From positions 52,355,201-52,419,200 of the forward strand of contig OW388293.1 in NCBI GenBank assembly GCA_936450465.1: DNA of 64,000 nucleotides, given 5' to 3'. The DNA is from Gibbula magus. Taxonomy: Eukaryota > Mollusca > Gastropoda > Trochida > Trochidae. The position numbers were made by a program, and so were the translations under genes. The notes under the pieces were generated by a model. That model worked only from the letters and a program-made list of their open reading frames with translations, ran no database searches and was not told where the DNA came from. Of this stretch, positions 32,567-47,100 are shown one piece after another (positions within the stretch are counted from its first letter, which is position 1; every line of letters starts with the position of its first letter).

Positions 32567-35500
32567 GTAAGTTTCAGATTCTTCAGTTCTAGGTTTTATT
32601 TGGTAATTTTTTAGACAAATTAACTTTAATGCTAAATTTTTAAATTAGGTAAGTTTTGAGACAAATTAACTAAATGACAAGTTTACTTAATTATCTTCAA
32701 TTGCAGAAATTTGTTTTAAAATAAATATTTTATGAATATACAACTTCTTTATTTCATATTCGCTACATTTCGACATAGATACTAATGTTGTTGTCACTCA
32801 AGTTATGTTAGTGTCTATGTTAAAACATTTCCTATACAGAATAGAGAAGATTTTGAAATCTCTTAAAGTTCAGATTTCTTTAAACTTTTGAATTTAGCCA
32901 AGTGTATAATTCTTGTGAAATGGCATTTGACACTACTTCAATTGTTCTTAAAGGTACATCCATTGTGTTGTTGGGGTCACATTTTCCAAAGGTTATAAAT
33001 TGTGTTACTTTATCGAGAAGTACCGTCTGTTACCGAAAACTATCATTTTGATGTCAGTCGACTTACTATATTGACGATATGAAGGTAAAGTAGTGATTTA
33101 TGATCGAAAACCGGACAATAGACAATTGACACGCGCCAATGAGTAAAACGTAATTTTTGAATCTTATTTATAACAGACAAAATGACAAATTTGGGTTGAT
33201 CATGTTTAATAGGTCACATAACTACGGTGCATGTAAATGGGACGTGCAGTTACGCTTTCTGCACATGCATAATGATGTTACTTGATTTTAATTGGAAACT
33301 AGTAATTATGATATATTTGGCGATTGGGGATGAATATGTAAGCTGAGTTAATTTATTTGCACTGTAAACAGCACATATGGTGAGTTAGACGTATTAAAGC
33401 CTAATAAAATTTCATGAAACACAATGGATGCACCTTTAATCACCTCCACACAAATAGTTCATTAAAAATAATGTAGAAAATGTATCTTAACTTAAACTCC
33501 CTAAATAAGCAGTAGAATAAAACTTTCACATTATTCTACATATGACTTCACCGTGTCATATAAAATATTTTTTAAAACTCATATCCTGCCCAATAAATTT
33601 TATCATTTCAACCCTCCTAGCTACAAATCAAAAGCGCTCCCTACTCAATAGATTCTTTATGGCTCTCTGGGTTGTTAAGTATTGTTTAGATTCCCCATTA
33701 TTGTCTGGTACAAACATGTAAGCTGTTTGGGGTAACTATGTATTGTCAAGAGGCTTTGACAGAAGGGTAGATATATCTGTCAAAACCACTCTTCAGAATC
33801 TCACGGTAAGTAGATAAAATGTGTAAGGCCATTCCTATTACTGCAATGTTTTCCATTTCAAATATAACCTTGAAAACGCCTTGAAATCACAGTTGGTTAA
33901 AAGTTAAAGATTTGAAGAAAAGAAACTGGGATATTTTTTATTAGATTTGTTCATTTAAAAGATATGGAAATAATCAGAAGATCCCAAAATTATTATTTTT
34001 ACACTTGGTTTTCAGTATTTGGATTTTAGGTATATATTCAGAAGTTTAAAGTGATTTTGGCACTATTAATCTTGGACATTGAATATTGCAAAACAACATT
34101 ATATCCAGTACTAAAGTAGTTTTAGTTATCAGAAAATATGTGTAAAATTATTTTAGCAAAATATGCCCAATTTACAAGCAAGCTGTTCCACAATAAGTGA
34201 GGAATAGGTGAGGTGAGGTCAGATGGGATTAAACGCCGCTTTCAAGAGTATTTCACTTATATCACGGCTGCTAGTATTATGGCAGGGAGAAAGCTTGCAA
34301 CACCATGTGGATATGCATTGCGGTGAAAACAATAAGTTTGAAGCTAAATATCAAGGGAATGTAACCCTCATTAGTTAGATAATTGCTGTAGAATAAGAGG
34401 GATTATGCCCCTCATTCGCAGGCCCTTAGCAACAGGGAGAACTTTTTTTTTTGCTCTCTATTCCAAAGTGTTTTTCACCCTGAAAGACATTGCAAATAAC
34501 TTCGTGAGAAAAAATTCTGATGATATACGTAACATAATATTATGCATGTAAGTTACAAGTATCATGTCTGACGTATCTAAATTGACAATGACAATAAACA
34601 CAACTGGCTCTATATACTTTGTAAGAAGTGAAGATGTGATTTTTAATTTTGGAAAATTCTGATAGTGCAAGTGGATGTTTGAGTATAATAACGCATACTG
34701 CGTAGACAAGTATTGCACCGTTTACCCAAAGTACCTTTTGAGGATGATTAAGTTTAAGTACGAAGCTGTACTGTATACAATATTAAAACAAGGTGACATC
34801 GTGTTTTTAAGTATCTGTTCTACAATAAGTACAATAAGCTCCCCCCTCCTACTGAGCTTACAAATTCCAAATTCCCCACCCCCGAAATTGGTGCTACGGG
34901 CCTGATTCGTAAATGTGTGGCTTGCCAAGAAGGCACGTGCACAGCATCAATATAAATGATACACATCACCATACAAACATAGCAACCAATAGGCTTGAGG
35001 CCAACTTAGGGTAGTGCAAAGTTACATTTTTCAATTGTTTTGTATTTTTTACATTGAGAAATAGTTACACTTTTAATAAAGCCAAAAACAAGATTTTAAT
35101 GCCATAAGTATCCCAAGGAGGATCCTCTTTAAAGAATTTTCAACCTCTGCAGGTTGGTACGAATTTATGTATATATTTATCTTAGTTTTAGTGATACCAC
35201 CATATATTTTGTCAGCTCCAGTTTGGGTTGTTTGTGTGATGAGAAACGTGGGAGCCAATATGGAATGCCTTATCTCTAAATATGGGTGAGGACTGATGGA
35301 CCTGCTGGTTGCTTTATTAACTTATCAATAAGGCAAAAATGGTGTTGAAAAGTGACTATAAAATCTTCCAAGATCCATTCATATTTAAAATTGTGAAATT
35401 TGGTTACATTGGGTTGGAGTCATTTGAGTTGGTTTTCAATAGTTTGGGACAAACTGAAATGGTGAAAAAAACAAAATGAATTCAATCTAACTGAAATAAA

Positions 35501-38500
35501 AGTTTAATTGAAAATTTTCATTACTACTTCACTGTGATTTCATCATGATATATAAAGACGCTGCAACTGTTTGTCTTGTGCATCAGTTAGTCAATAAAAA
35601 CATCGCTATCATGACTGAAAAGAATTGTCAATCATTGGAATATTGTGGTCAATCTTGCTGGCTATTTTTTTTACAAAATTATTTTAATCTAGAGTTCATC
35701 AGGTCTATACCTTGATATAATCATTTGAATATTTCAATCATTATTGTCAGGATGTTTTTTTTTGTAACCCATGTAAGGTATTTAAGAATAATAACGAGAT
35801 ATTATTATCAGAATTATCATCAATATCATTTGTTTAAAAAGTTAGCGGCAAAGAGATGAAAAACTTTCTGGATGATCAAAGTCCTTTCTTATGTTTCAAT
35901 ATAGATTCTCATACCATTTTGAAACATACGTTTGAGGAACCAAATGTACAAGAGGATGCCAGGATGAAAAAGTGATGTTATCATTATCATAATTATGACT
36001 GGTCTCATTGTAGACTGAGGTCCAGCCCACATCATGCAAAATGATGATAAAATCATATTATGAGGATTATTTTTTTTTTTAATACGATTATTTTCTCTGC
36101 AGACTGTACCCCCACCACGCCAGCGTGTACAACAACCTGGGTACGCTGGTAGCCAATCACACAGAGGCTGAGATTCTGTACCGGAGAGCGCTAGAGATCT
36201 TCCCCAATCACAAGGGAGCTTACATTAACCTTGGTCAACTGCTCTTGTGAGTTTGTATACACTTTATATGACGACTGATGGATAAGTAATGAGCCTAATA
36301 TAGGATACTGAACGACCTTCCATTTAATACGAGTTTTATTAAACAAGTTAATGATTTGGTATAAAATGAGTGAAAGCGAGATAACAAATCATTCACGAGT
36401 TAAATAAAAATGATATTATATGAACGAAAGTTAAGTATTCTGTTTATTTCTTACCAACAATTATCAAGCGAAATTGCCAACAGTGTGCTGAAACTAAGAC
36501 TTGTACCATTGTGATGGCGTCTCGACCCTTGTGACTTCACACTGCACAATAATTGCAGCGGGATAACATTAGTTTAATACCACCATATAAATATTATACT
36601 GCAGTATCTTCCTAGGGCAAGTAATAAAATGGAATATCCTGCCACTCAGTCATATTACTCTACAGATAGACTATCCCTCAAAATTCCCGGATTCACAGAT
36701 AAAGGGTTAAAGAACAGTATTCACATAGATGTTTTTGCTCAAATAAGATTCTCTCGCAAAGGGTTTGACAACTTTCTTTGTTGTAGGGAACATGTAGTCA
36801 GTTTTTGGTGCAATGCTACACTGAATTTCAGTCGTTCGCCAGTGGAACCTTGGTTCGCTAGTTCCAGCCTATTCTTGCAGGTTTCACTGCAATGCATAGC
36901 CACCATGGCGTTGTGGGTTTTCTTCGTGCAATAATACCAACAGCAATGATATAAGTGTATACTCTTGACAGCGGCATTAAACCCCAACGCATCTCACCTG
37001 AAATAAAATTCAAGGATAATTTGCCATTTTGTGTATTCAAGACAATTTCAATGTTATCCCCAAGATTATATTTCGATTTCTTGATTCATATTGCTTTCTT
37101 GATTAAAATCTCAGAAATAAATTGGAGCCTTATCCTTTATGTAATAAGCAGGTGTTTCAATATACATGCATTTATATTAAAATCTTATATTGGAAATCTT
37201 TCTATATTCTCAATATGAGATATTTCAAGAACTCTTCATTGTGGTGTTATCAGCGTTGACAACGTCCCCCCTTCTTTGTTTACTTTGATAACATTCGACC
37301 CTTCCAAGATTTATTCAAGTGTCTGTCGTTGTAAACGCTCTCCCCAAATATGCAATAACTCAAGTCTCATAAAGACTTTATTCAAATATTGATCTTATTG
37401 TGGGTGTTGAAAATTGCGAGCCGTCACTCTTTGTAAGAGTGTAAGACAAATCACCCAACAATTACAAAATCATTGATAATGTAATAATATCTGCATTAAT
37501 GATGGTCCTTGAAAGAGCGTAGTTAAAACATTCCATGTCACAGTGGTTGTTTTTAAAGTTGATAAACTAACAGATAAAAGTGACAGTGATCTATCTGTTT
37601 AAATCCAATCCATGTGTGTAAAAATGCTGACTCAGTGCTTTTTGTTATAGCCAAACTTGTTATAGCCAGAATTGCAATTTCAAGTTTTATGTTTGTAATT
37701 ATTAAATTGTAATAATTAATTAATAATCTGTTTATCTTTAATATTCATTTGTTTGATTCAAATATCTATTTACCCGGTATTTAAAATATATATTTATTGT
37801 TAATATTTATTTATTTTGAATGTCTTTTATTTTGAATATTATGTATTTTGAAAAGTTATTTTGAATAGTTATTTATTTTTAGTTTTGATTTATTTAGAAT
37901 ATTTTTTTTATTAAAATAATATTTATTTATTCATTTTTAATATTCATTTATAATATTTAATCATTTATTTACTACAGACATGCTACTGTGTGTCACTATG
38001 ACTCCTTTTCTCAACACAGGTAATAGGAAAGGGGTGTGTCAATAAAGATTACCTTCGTTAACTGTAATGGAAGTATATTGACATATTTACCTGCGGCTCC
38101 CTAACGAGGTTCCTGTTCTTTCAGCAATGGAGGAAATCGAGAGATTGGTATGAGAATGCTGGAGAAGTCATTAGAGATTGATTCTACGAACACTGACGCC
38201 CTCCTAACGATGGGTAAAATGCTGATGGATGAGCAACGATGGAACGAGGCGGAACAATACATAAAGAAAGCTATCGATGAGAGGCCTACCTTTGCCAAAG
38301 CCTATAATTACTATGGCGTTTTTCTGCTTCAGCAAGGTACTTTGATGGAAATATTATTCAGTTTCTGGTTACTATAACATATGAGCAGCACATACTTTCA
38401 CAGAGGTTTAACCCTTTAAGTGCTGAATTGATTACCAAAGGAGTTCTGGTCAGGTGCTAAATGGGTTAAGGTTAAAATGGTTAAAAGCTGGGTATGAAAC

Positions 38501-41140
38501 CTAGTAACTATTGTAAATTGACAAGAAAACACTTTTGGGCTGGCTACTTTTCAAGCTTATTTCATACATTTTTAAAAGTAAATTTTAATTAATAATCTGT
38601 TAAATTATTGACATTTTCTTCATCTGAAAGCAATTTCCCTCTTATTCCAACCGGCTGAAACTTGTTTTAATAACATCATTCATTTGTCCTTTGTAGGTTT
38701 GGGTTATTAGCTTGTGTCCATGTATGTTATTATTGGAAATGTCATTAGCAACTTAGAGACTTAATGATCATCAATACAGATTAGTAGAAATATAATTAGT
38801 GTCAGAAGTAATTACACAAATAAATTATATTGAATTTTAGTTACAAAATAGAAGAAATATCCATAAGAAGTTAAAGAAAATGCTGCTTGACACTAGAATC
38901 GAACGCACATAAACCCAGTCTTCTCCATAAGGATATTTTTCCCTGTAGGGCGACAACAAGCTGAAATCTCTTACTGCAGGCAGGGGATATTATTTGTTAT
39001 AACATTCAGTGGAGGGTGACATCGTAATTTATCAGACCCGCGTTAGTGTTTATCCAACGAGCCCCTTGTAAGTGTTTATCCGCCAGTTGGATAAACACTA
39101 ACACGGGTCTGATAAATTACGATGTCACCCAAACAAAGTGAATCTTATAACATATTTATTCTACAGTATGTTTCAAAATGTCATTAAAAAAACAAAGAAA
39201 GGTTTTGACAGAAAAGAGCTGATCCATCGTCAAACTATGACCTTTAACTTGTGTCACGTGACATGGAATGATTGACGTGGATGCATGCTTTATTCATGTT
39301 GCGGGATATAAAACATTTATCACCCCCGGGAAAATTTATCAACCCGTATGACGGTGTTTATTGATATTTGTTAATGGTCACATGGACCAATCAGGGATAG
39401 ACATTCTTACATGAGGTAGGATATGTGATTTTGAATAAGCCATGCGGACAAATATACCATCATGGAGCAGGACGACACAAACATTTAAATACAGAAAAAG
39501 ATAGACGATACAAACATACTATCAGGGTTTTGTTGAATATATTTTTTAGTGTCAATAAGTCATAGACTTCCAGTATTTATTGGTATTAACTGAAAAAGTT
39601 CATGAAAAAAGCAATTTGTTACCAAAATATACTCTTTGTGAGTTAAAGTTAAATCTTTTTACTTTTTCAACTGAAAGGGACAAATTTCTAAAATGGTGTC
39701 AAAAACAGAGACTAATGAAATAATGTCTGACACCTAGGACACGTAGCTGATGCAGTGACGTACTACAAGCGTGCCTACCGCCTCGACACCCATGACACCA
39801 TCGCCATGTCCAACGCCGCGGACGGTTTGAGACAACTCGGGAGGTTACAGGAGGCGGAGGAGATACTCAGGCAGTGAGTTGGAATTATGAATTTAATTAA
39901 TTAATTAAATTAATTGGGAAGTGAATTTTTGTATATAATTTTTTTGTTGATACAATTTTAAAAAATAAGTCTTTGAAGGGCCTTTAAAATGCCTCTCAAA
40001 GAAGAGAAACTTTAAAGTGGAGTATAATAATAAAACAAGATTTTCTGGATAACAACTTCTTTATTGTGAATATTCACGACCTTTCAGAGTATATATGCAT
40101 AATCCTGCATCACATCTCACCTTATGAAGTATGGATATACTCTGAAACATTGTTTGTTGACAATAGAGAAATTGTTATCCAGGAAAGCTTATTTTCTTTT
40201 TATTTCAATAAAGTTTAACAAAATACTTCAATTAGCTAAAAACGGGCACACTGTGATTTTGTATTGTGTAGACTGCCCTTTTTCGTTCCTCAGTGACCTG
40301 AGTATCTAGGTTTGAATCCTATACCCAAACCATCGCTGGTACTTGGTGCCATGTTGTATTTATAAGATAAATAGAGAATACTTAACGACGTCCTGTTTAA
40401 TAACATATTTATGAAATGAGTGAGCAGGTTTGGTATTTAACGAGTGAAAGCGAGTTGGATATTGATACCATTCACAATTTTCATAAATATGTTATTGAAT
40501 GGGAGTTTAGTATTTTATTATATATATATACTTCCCAATTTAAGTCACGCTTAATCGCACAAATAGGTTACCGGTACATGCCATTTAGGCCACAGTACTG
40601 ACATAAAATGGCATCATAATTTAACCATATGACGTTACATCAATTGGAAATACACAGTGTTATTACACAATTTAGATTTATTAAACAGCAATATATTCAA
40701 CGTGTGAGTACTAAATAGGTGTAAATGTAAATTTCACATCACAATTCATCATAAACCAAATACAGTCAAGCCGCGATAATCCGGCCACCGATAATCCGAA
40801 TCTCTCAGTTTCCAACGGTAGGAAGATGTAACCAAACTAATCTCTTTAGTAGTCCTCAGTACTCAGTAATCTGAACATTTCACTATCCAAACGTTTTTGA
40901 TTAAAAACGGAAGCATTCGGATTATCGAGGCCTGACTGTAATAATAATGATTATAAATGTAATTAAATTTTCTGCTTTCTAGTTCACACAGTGTGAGACC
41001 CGACATCAAGACACTTGATCAGCTGGCCATGTTGTATTTCCGGACGGGACAGACGAGGAAGGCGGCGGGCGTGTATGAAGAGATGATGGAACAAAATCAG
41101 AACAACACTGATGTTCTCATACACTACGTGAGAGTTTCAA

Positions 41141-41187
<47 letters not shown>

Positions 41188-44100
41188 ATGTTATATCTTT
41201 GAGATATGAACCAATTTCTTAAAAATTAAATGAGTAAAAATGAAATGAAATCACTACTGTGCAAGATAATTTTTACCAATGTTTCATGTATATATACTCA
41301 ACATAAAAAATTAAGGACCCCAATGTTTTAGTATTAAAGTATTAATTCATTATTATCAAAATCCATAAAATACTTTGTTTTGAACATTTCATGGGCTTTT
41401 TTATTTTTTAACATCTATGAAAACATGTTGTTATAATTTTCTACTTTACCCTATGACAATCCATTTTTTAACAATCTTGGGTTGTAAATTAAATTTCATA
41501 TTATGAATTCAACATTATGATGGCATGTTTCCAGATCATATGATTTTTAACATGTTACATAAATATAAGTAAATACAGATGGTGATATATTTGATATATC
41601 GATCATACAACCAATTATTATCATTGCAGGCCAATGTCCTGATGAAACAAAATGAACTGAGCAAGGCAGAGCTGTTCATTATGCGGGTGCTATCCCAGAA
41701 TCCTTCACACCTTGACGCTCTACGAGGCGCAGGCTCCATTGCTGGGGCAACCAAGAGATATAAAGAGGTAAATAATGTTACATCAATTTTCACAGTGTTT
41801 GAAACATGCTTGAAAGAAGACATTTTTAAACTTGTCAAATTTAGGTGGAGCACAGGGGTGTAATGGTTAGCATACTGACCTCTCGAGTTTGCATCCAGGT
41901 GGAGACACCAAATATTTGTGACATGGGTCTCATATGGTGTTGTGTACCTGGGCAAGGCACTTGATCTAAATTGCTCTCCACCCAGATGTTTACATTGGTA
42001 CCTGAACTGTCTCGTGGGGTGCACCGGAGTGTCTCGTGGGGTGCACCGGAGTGAACCAGGGTGTCTCGGCACCGAAAGTACAATTTCTTCAGGAAAATAA
42101 TGTACCACCAGTGAGCAGCGTTTGCACATGAAATTAGGCGTTAAAATTATCATTGTAAAGAAAAATGAGCTGTTGTTCGGGCCTTATTACAAACATTGAG
42201 TCAACCTGTCCTTCATTACAAACCTCGAGTGACGTCACACCACTATACTGCCTATAACATTATACTTAATAATTCCTATATGGATGTATTATCAAAGTTA
42301 TTTAGTACATTATCTCAACACCTCTCTTTTAACAACATTATTTCACCCAAAAAGTCTTCCAAGATGAATATTATTTATAAATGTTGTATGGTTATTTCCC
42401 AGGCGATCTACTACCTGCGAGAAGCACTGACCCAGGCGGCCATGATGAAGAAGGAGGATAACTACCAGGCAGTGATCACGTACGACCTTGGCAACCTGTA
42501 CAAGGACATCCAGGAACTAGACATAGCAGAAGAGGTGTGTTAATAATCGATGTAGCTCCCCTATTATCATTCTCTACCCACAGAAATTACTCCCTCTTCT
42601 CTATCATAGCCTCTGTTACATACAGTCAGGCCTCGATAATCCGAATGCTTCCGTTTTCCATCAAAAACATTCGGATAGTGAAATGTTCGGACTACTGAAA
42701 TGAACCAAACAAGATGGAGTTAATTACTTTTGAATCTAGAGATAGACAAGAACGTATTTAGAATATCAAATGACTTTGACACACTGGATAATTATAACTA
42801 TCACACAAAATGAGAAATTTCAATACATTATCGTCACAAACTACTGACACAATATGTAAAACATTACAAATTATTAAAATCACAAACTACTGACACGCTC
42901 AACTCCCGTGTCAATCAACTGTTATTGAAGTTTACCGATCCAATCAGTGTGATGATCGCTTGTCACCGGATTAATGAAGCAGAACTAGTTGTAATTAACT
43001 AATCCGTTACGGCTAATTGGTGTTCGGATTCGGAAACGGAATCAACGGATTAATGAATCAACATTTAATGAGTTTATATAGAGATTAGTTTGGTTACAGT
43101 TTGTTACCGTTCGGACATTGCGAGATTCGGATTATCGGTGGCCGGACTATCGCGGTTTGACTGTATTGAGCAATTTCTTGTCCAGAAATAGAGAATCATG
43201 ATTGTTGCATCAGAAGTTAGTTGTTGAATCCCGTTGATTCAAACTGAGCATTGTAATTGTCGAAATGACTAGAGTTGTTTAATTTGTGGAATGCTCACAT
43301 ATTGTTTACAAGACAGATTTGGATACAGATGTAATATGATGCTTGATTGGACAAATATAAGGAGGTTACCGGTGTTGAAAACTTTCACCGCCAGGGGATT
43401 ATACTAGAAAAATGAAATATTGCCTATATGTCACAGCTAGAGGTTATGATAGAAAATGTTAAGGACGTAACCTTTGTGGAAGAGAATGCTTTTATATATA
43501 TTTGCAGAGAAAAGCCAAATAAAGGTAAAAAATAAAATATAACTTACTATCTTGGAATATATAATATCATCACATAAATTAAATGGCTATAGACTAATTT
43601 TTCTCATTACTTTATTATCAACATCTTGCTCCATCAGGATATTTGTATTGGCATGACTCCCATAATCCCCTGATCGTGTGACCACCTTTTGCCTCGCTTT
43701 GCTGAAGTTTGGCTACTCCTATATCTATAGCATGTGCTTTGTCAGCCAATGAAATGTCATGATTTAAAATTTGATGATCGGTCTTTCTATTTGGTCACTA
43801 CACTACACTAGTTATTAATAGCGCAGTATGGGGTGAAAGAGGGTCACGCAATCAGGATATTGTTGGATGCAAATACCCTTATGAAGCAGGATGGATGTAT
43901 TGATGAAAGATGATATTATATATCATATTATATGATGAAATTATGTCAGATGTACAGTGGTATATAAGGTCACTTTTGCAACATAATACAACCTTCAAAG
44001 AGATTAAGATGTTACAGAGAAGGGGTATATTTTGTCTTAGATCAATTTGTTGATTTAGATTCCTTAAAGGCGCTGTAGCACGTTTTTCGCAAATTTTATT

Positions 44101-47100
44101 TTTTCAAATTTCTCATTTATAATGATAGTTTATGTCATTTATATTTACTTTAGATGGTAAAACATCCTATTAAAGAAACCAATAGTCTGTAGTAGTAATA
44201 ATGGTGATGCGTATAACGCAAAAATTGCATGGCGGCCATTTTATTGTGAACACAATTTATTATTTCGAATCACAAAAACGATTTCCATGGCTTTACTGAG
44301 CCATGTACACTCATTTTTAACTTAATTTTCCGAAGAGCGAAGGGTGTTTTACTTTTGGTGACATTATTTTTCAAATACGTTTCATCGACTTATTTGAGCG
44401 AAAAAACGTGCTACTGCCCCTTTAAAGTTTTAAAAATTTAGACTATACACAAAACCAGTGTATACAAATATATATTTCCGTTTGTTGTATTCAAGTGTAT
44501 ATATTTTCTCTGTTTCAGTATTACCACCAGACTCTGAGACTTGATCCATCCAAATCTAAAGCTCATCTCAATCTTGGTGCTATTTATCATCTGGCTGTGA
44601 GTTTCTCTTTATTATTGTCATAAGACTTCCTTAGATTTTATAAATGCCATGAATCTAATGAGAGTCTGTTGAATTAATAGATGCCTATGGAAACCTCTTT
44701 TTGATAAGGGTTTCAATGGTCATTTACTATATTTGGAATATTTGAGCCATTGAATAAGTGTGTTGGTATTTAAAGGGAAAGTTCTATTGCCGATCTATAG
44801 ACAGCATCCACCATCTTGGTTTCTTGGCATTACGTGAAATGAAAATACCCTATATTTAACCCAATTTTAATTTTTTTAAATAATAAATCATATACAGGGA
44901 TAGAATATTCACATAGTAACATATAACGTACCATAAAAATAATAAACAATATGATGTTAGGCCGTAGCGAAGTTTTCCCTGCTGCGCTGTGCCGATGAAT
45001 GGCTTCAATTCTCATTTTTTTTTTTTTCAACAAATGTGCCCTTGTCTTTATCAAGTTGTAAAATATAAAGTCAACAAAATATTAACTTCATTAATATCTT
45101 TCAATTTTATTGTGTTTTAATCATATATATTTGTAAATGGGAATATCCTCTCGAATTTCGTTCCACAAAAGATACCCCGATAGAACCCTCCTTTTAACGA
45201 GCAAAGTCGAGTTAGATACCAATTAATACCTCTAGAAAACTCTATCGAGGTGTAATGTTGTGTTCAGACTCCTTGGCCAATGAGAATTCTGAATTGTAAA
45301 CTTGTTAGTATTTTGGGTCAACCTATTTTCATGTTCTTCTCCAGGATGAAACTCCTAGAAAGCAGAAATTGTTTCAAGACTATTTTGACCAATGGGAAAT
45401 TAAAAATTGTAGATTGTAAATATGGGTCACAGAGGCCACAACGGATAGATTTTGAAACTTTAAAACAATTTTTTTTAGCTTGATAGCCTGATGAAGTACA
45501 GAGCCAATGGCTCTATTTTATTATGTCCCCCGAAATTTTGTTCGCAAGCATAATGTTTTCACCTCCGTCCGTCATTCCGTTATTCCGTCATTCCGTTATT
45601 CCGAAATGCTTTCTTTTCCGGACCATATCTCAAAAACCGTTCAATATTTTTTCACGAAACTTGGCATGTGGTTAGACCTAGTGGTCGAGTGGTGCCTTTT
45701 GCTATTTTGGTTATTCTGAATTTTTTACTTTTTAGCTCATCAGGCCTGAAAGGCCCGATGGGCTTATGGCATGGGATGTCGTCCGTCCGTCCGTCCGTCC
45801 GTCCGTCCGTCCGTCCGTCCGTCCGTCCGTCCGTAAACTTTTCACTTTTTCGACTTCTTCTCCAGAACCAATGAATCGAGAGAACTGAAATTTTATGTAC
45901 AGAGTCCTTGGCCCATGGGGATTCTAAATTGTAGATTTGGTGACCCTGTGACCCCAAATACGGGCCCCAGGGGTCTTAACCTATAAAGCTATTTTCATCT
46001 TCTTCTCCAGAACCAATGACTCCAGAGATCTGAAATTTTATGTACAGACTCCTTGGCCAATGGGGATTCTAAATTGTAGATTTGGTGACCCTGTGACCCC
46101 AAATAAGGGCCCCAGGGGTCATAACCTAAAAAGCTATTTTCATCTTCTTCTCCAGAACCAATGACTCCAGAGAGCTGAAATTATATGTACAGATTCCTTG
46201 GCTAATGGGGATTCTAAATTGTAGATTTGGTGACCCTGTGACCCCAAATAAGGGCCTCACAGGCCATCCTGTTTTCATCTTTTTCTCCGGAACAAAAAGA
46301 CCTAGAAGGCTGTAATATTGTATGCAAACTCTTAAGCCAATGGGGATTCTAACTTGTAAATTTGGTGACCCTGTGACCACAAATATGGGCCACAGCCTAA
46401 AAAACCTTTGAAAATGAAGTTTGAACTGATATTTTATGACTACTTCAATTACTTTATTTGAAATGTATGTTGACTTGAGATAACAATCTACATTGTGGAC
46501 ATGTTTGTCAAATTGATGTTATCAATGTGAAATGAGAACTATTGAATAGCCTATGAACTGAAAATTGTGACAAGTCATAAAGGACTAAATTGAAGACGGT
46601 TAAGAATTCTATTATTTTACATGAGATATGTGAACTGCATATGACTGGTGATGAAATGATAAGATAAGATTATTTTCATCTTCCTCTCCAGAACGAAAAG
46701 ACCTAGAAGGTCGTATGTACAGACTCTTTGGCCAATGGGGATTCTGAATTGTAGATTTGGTGATCTTGTGACCCCAAATATGGATCACAGGGGTAATCAC
46801 TTAAAACAGCTGTGTTAATGAACTGTGAAGATAATGAGATTTTATGTGCACTTCATATGTCAGCTTAAGAGTAATACTACATTATGGACATGTTTGATGT
46901 AATCAATGTGAAATTAGAACTATTGAATAGCCTGTGAACTGAATATTGTGACAGGATGCATAGGAATTTTTTTTAAAAGGGTTAAGAAATGTTTTTTTTC
47001 CATTAGATATGTGAACTAAATATGACTGGTGATGAAGTAAGATAAGACTATTAAAACTACCGGTAGCTACATGAGTTTGTGATACCACATCTTCTTTTCC

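Noticed and set aside
41846..41915. A functional tRNA gene
   Set aside because: A- and B-box-like strings are present, but I could not fold a proper acceptor stem and the sequence continues into a SINE core.
41536..42153. A 205-codon minus-strand frame
   Set aside because: It runs antisense to TMTC exon f and a SINE, both supported on the plus strand.
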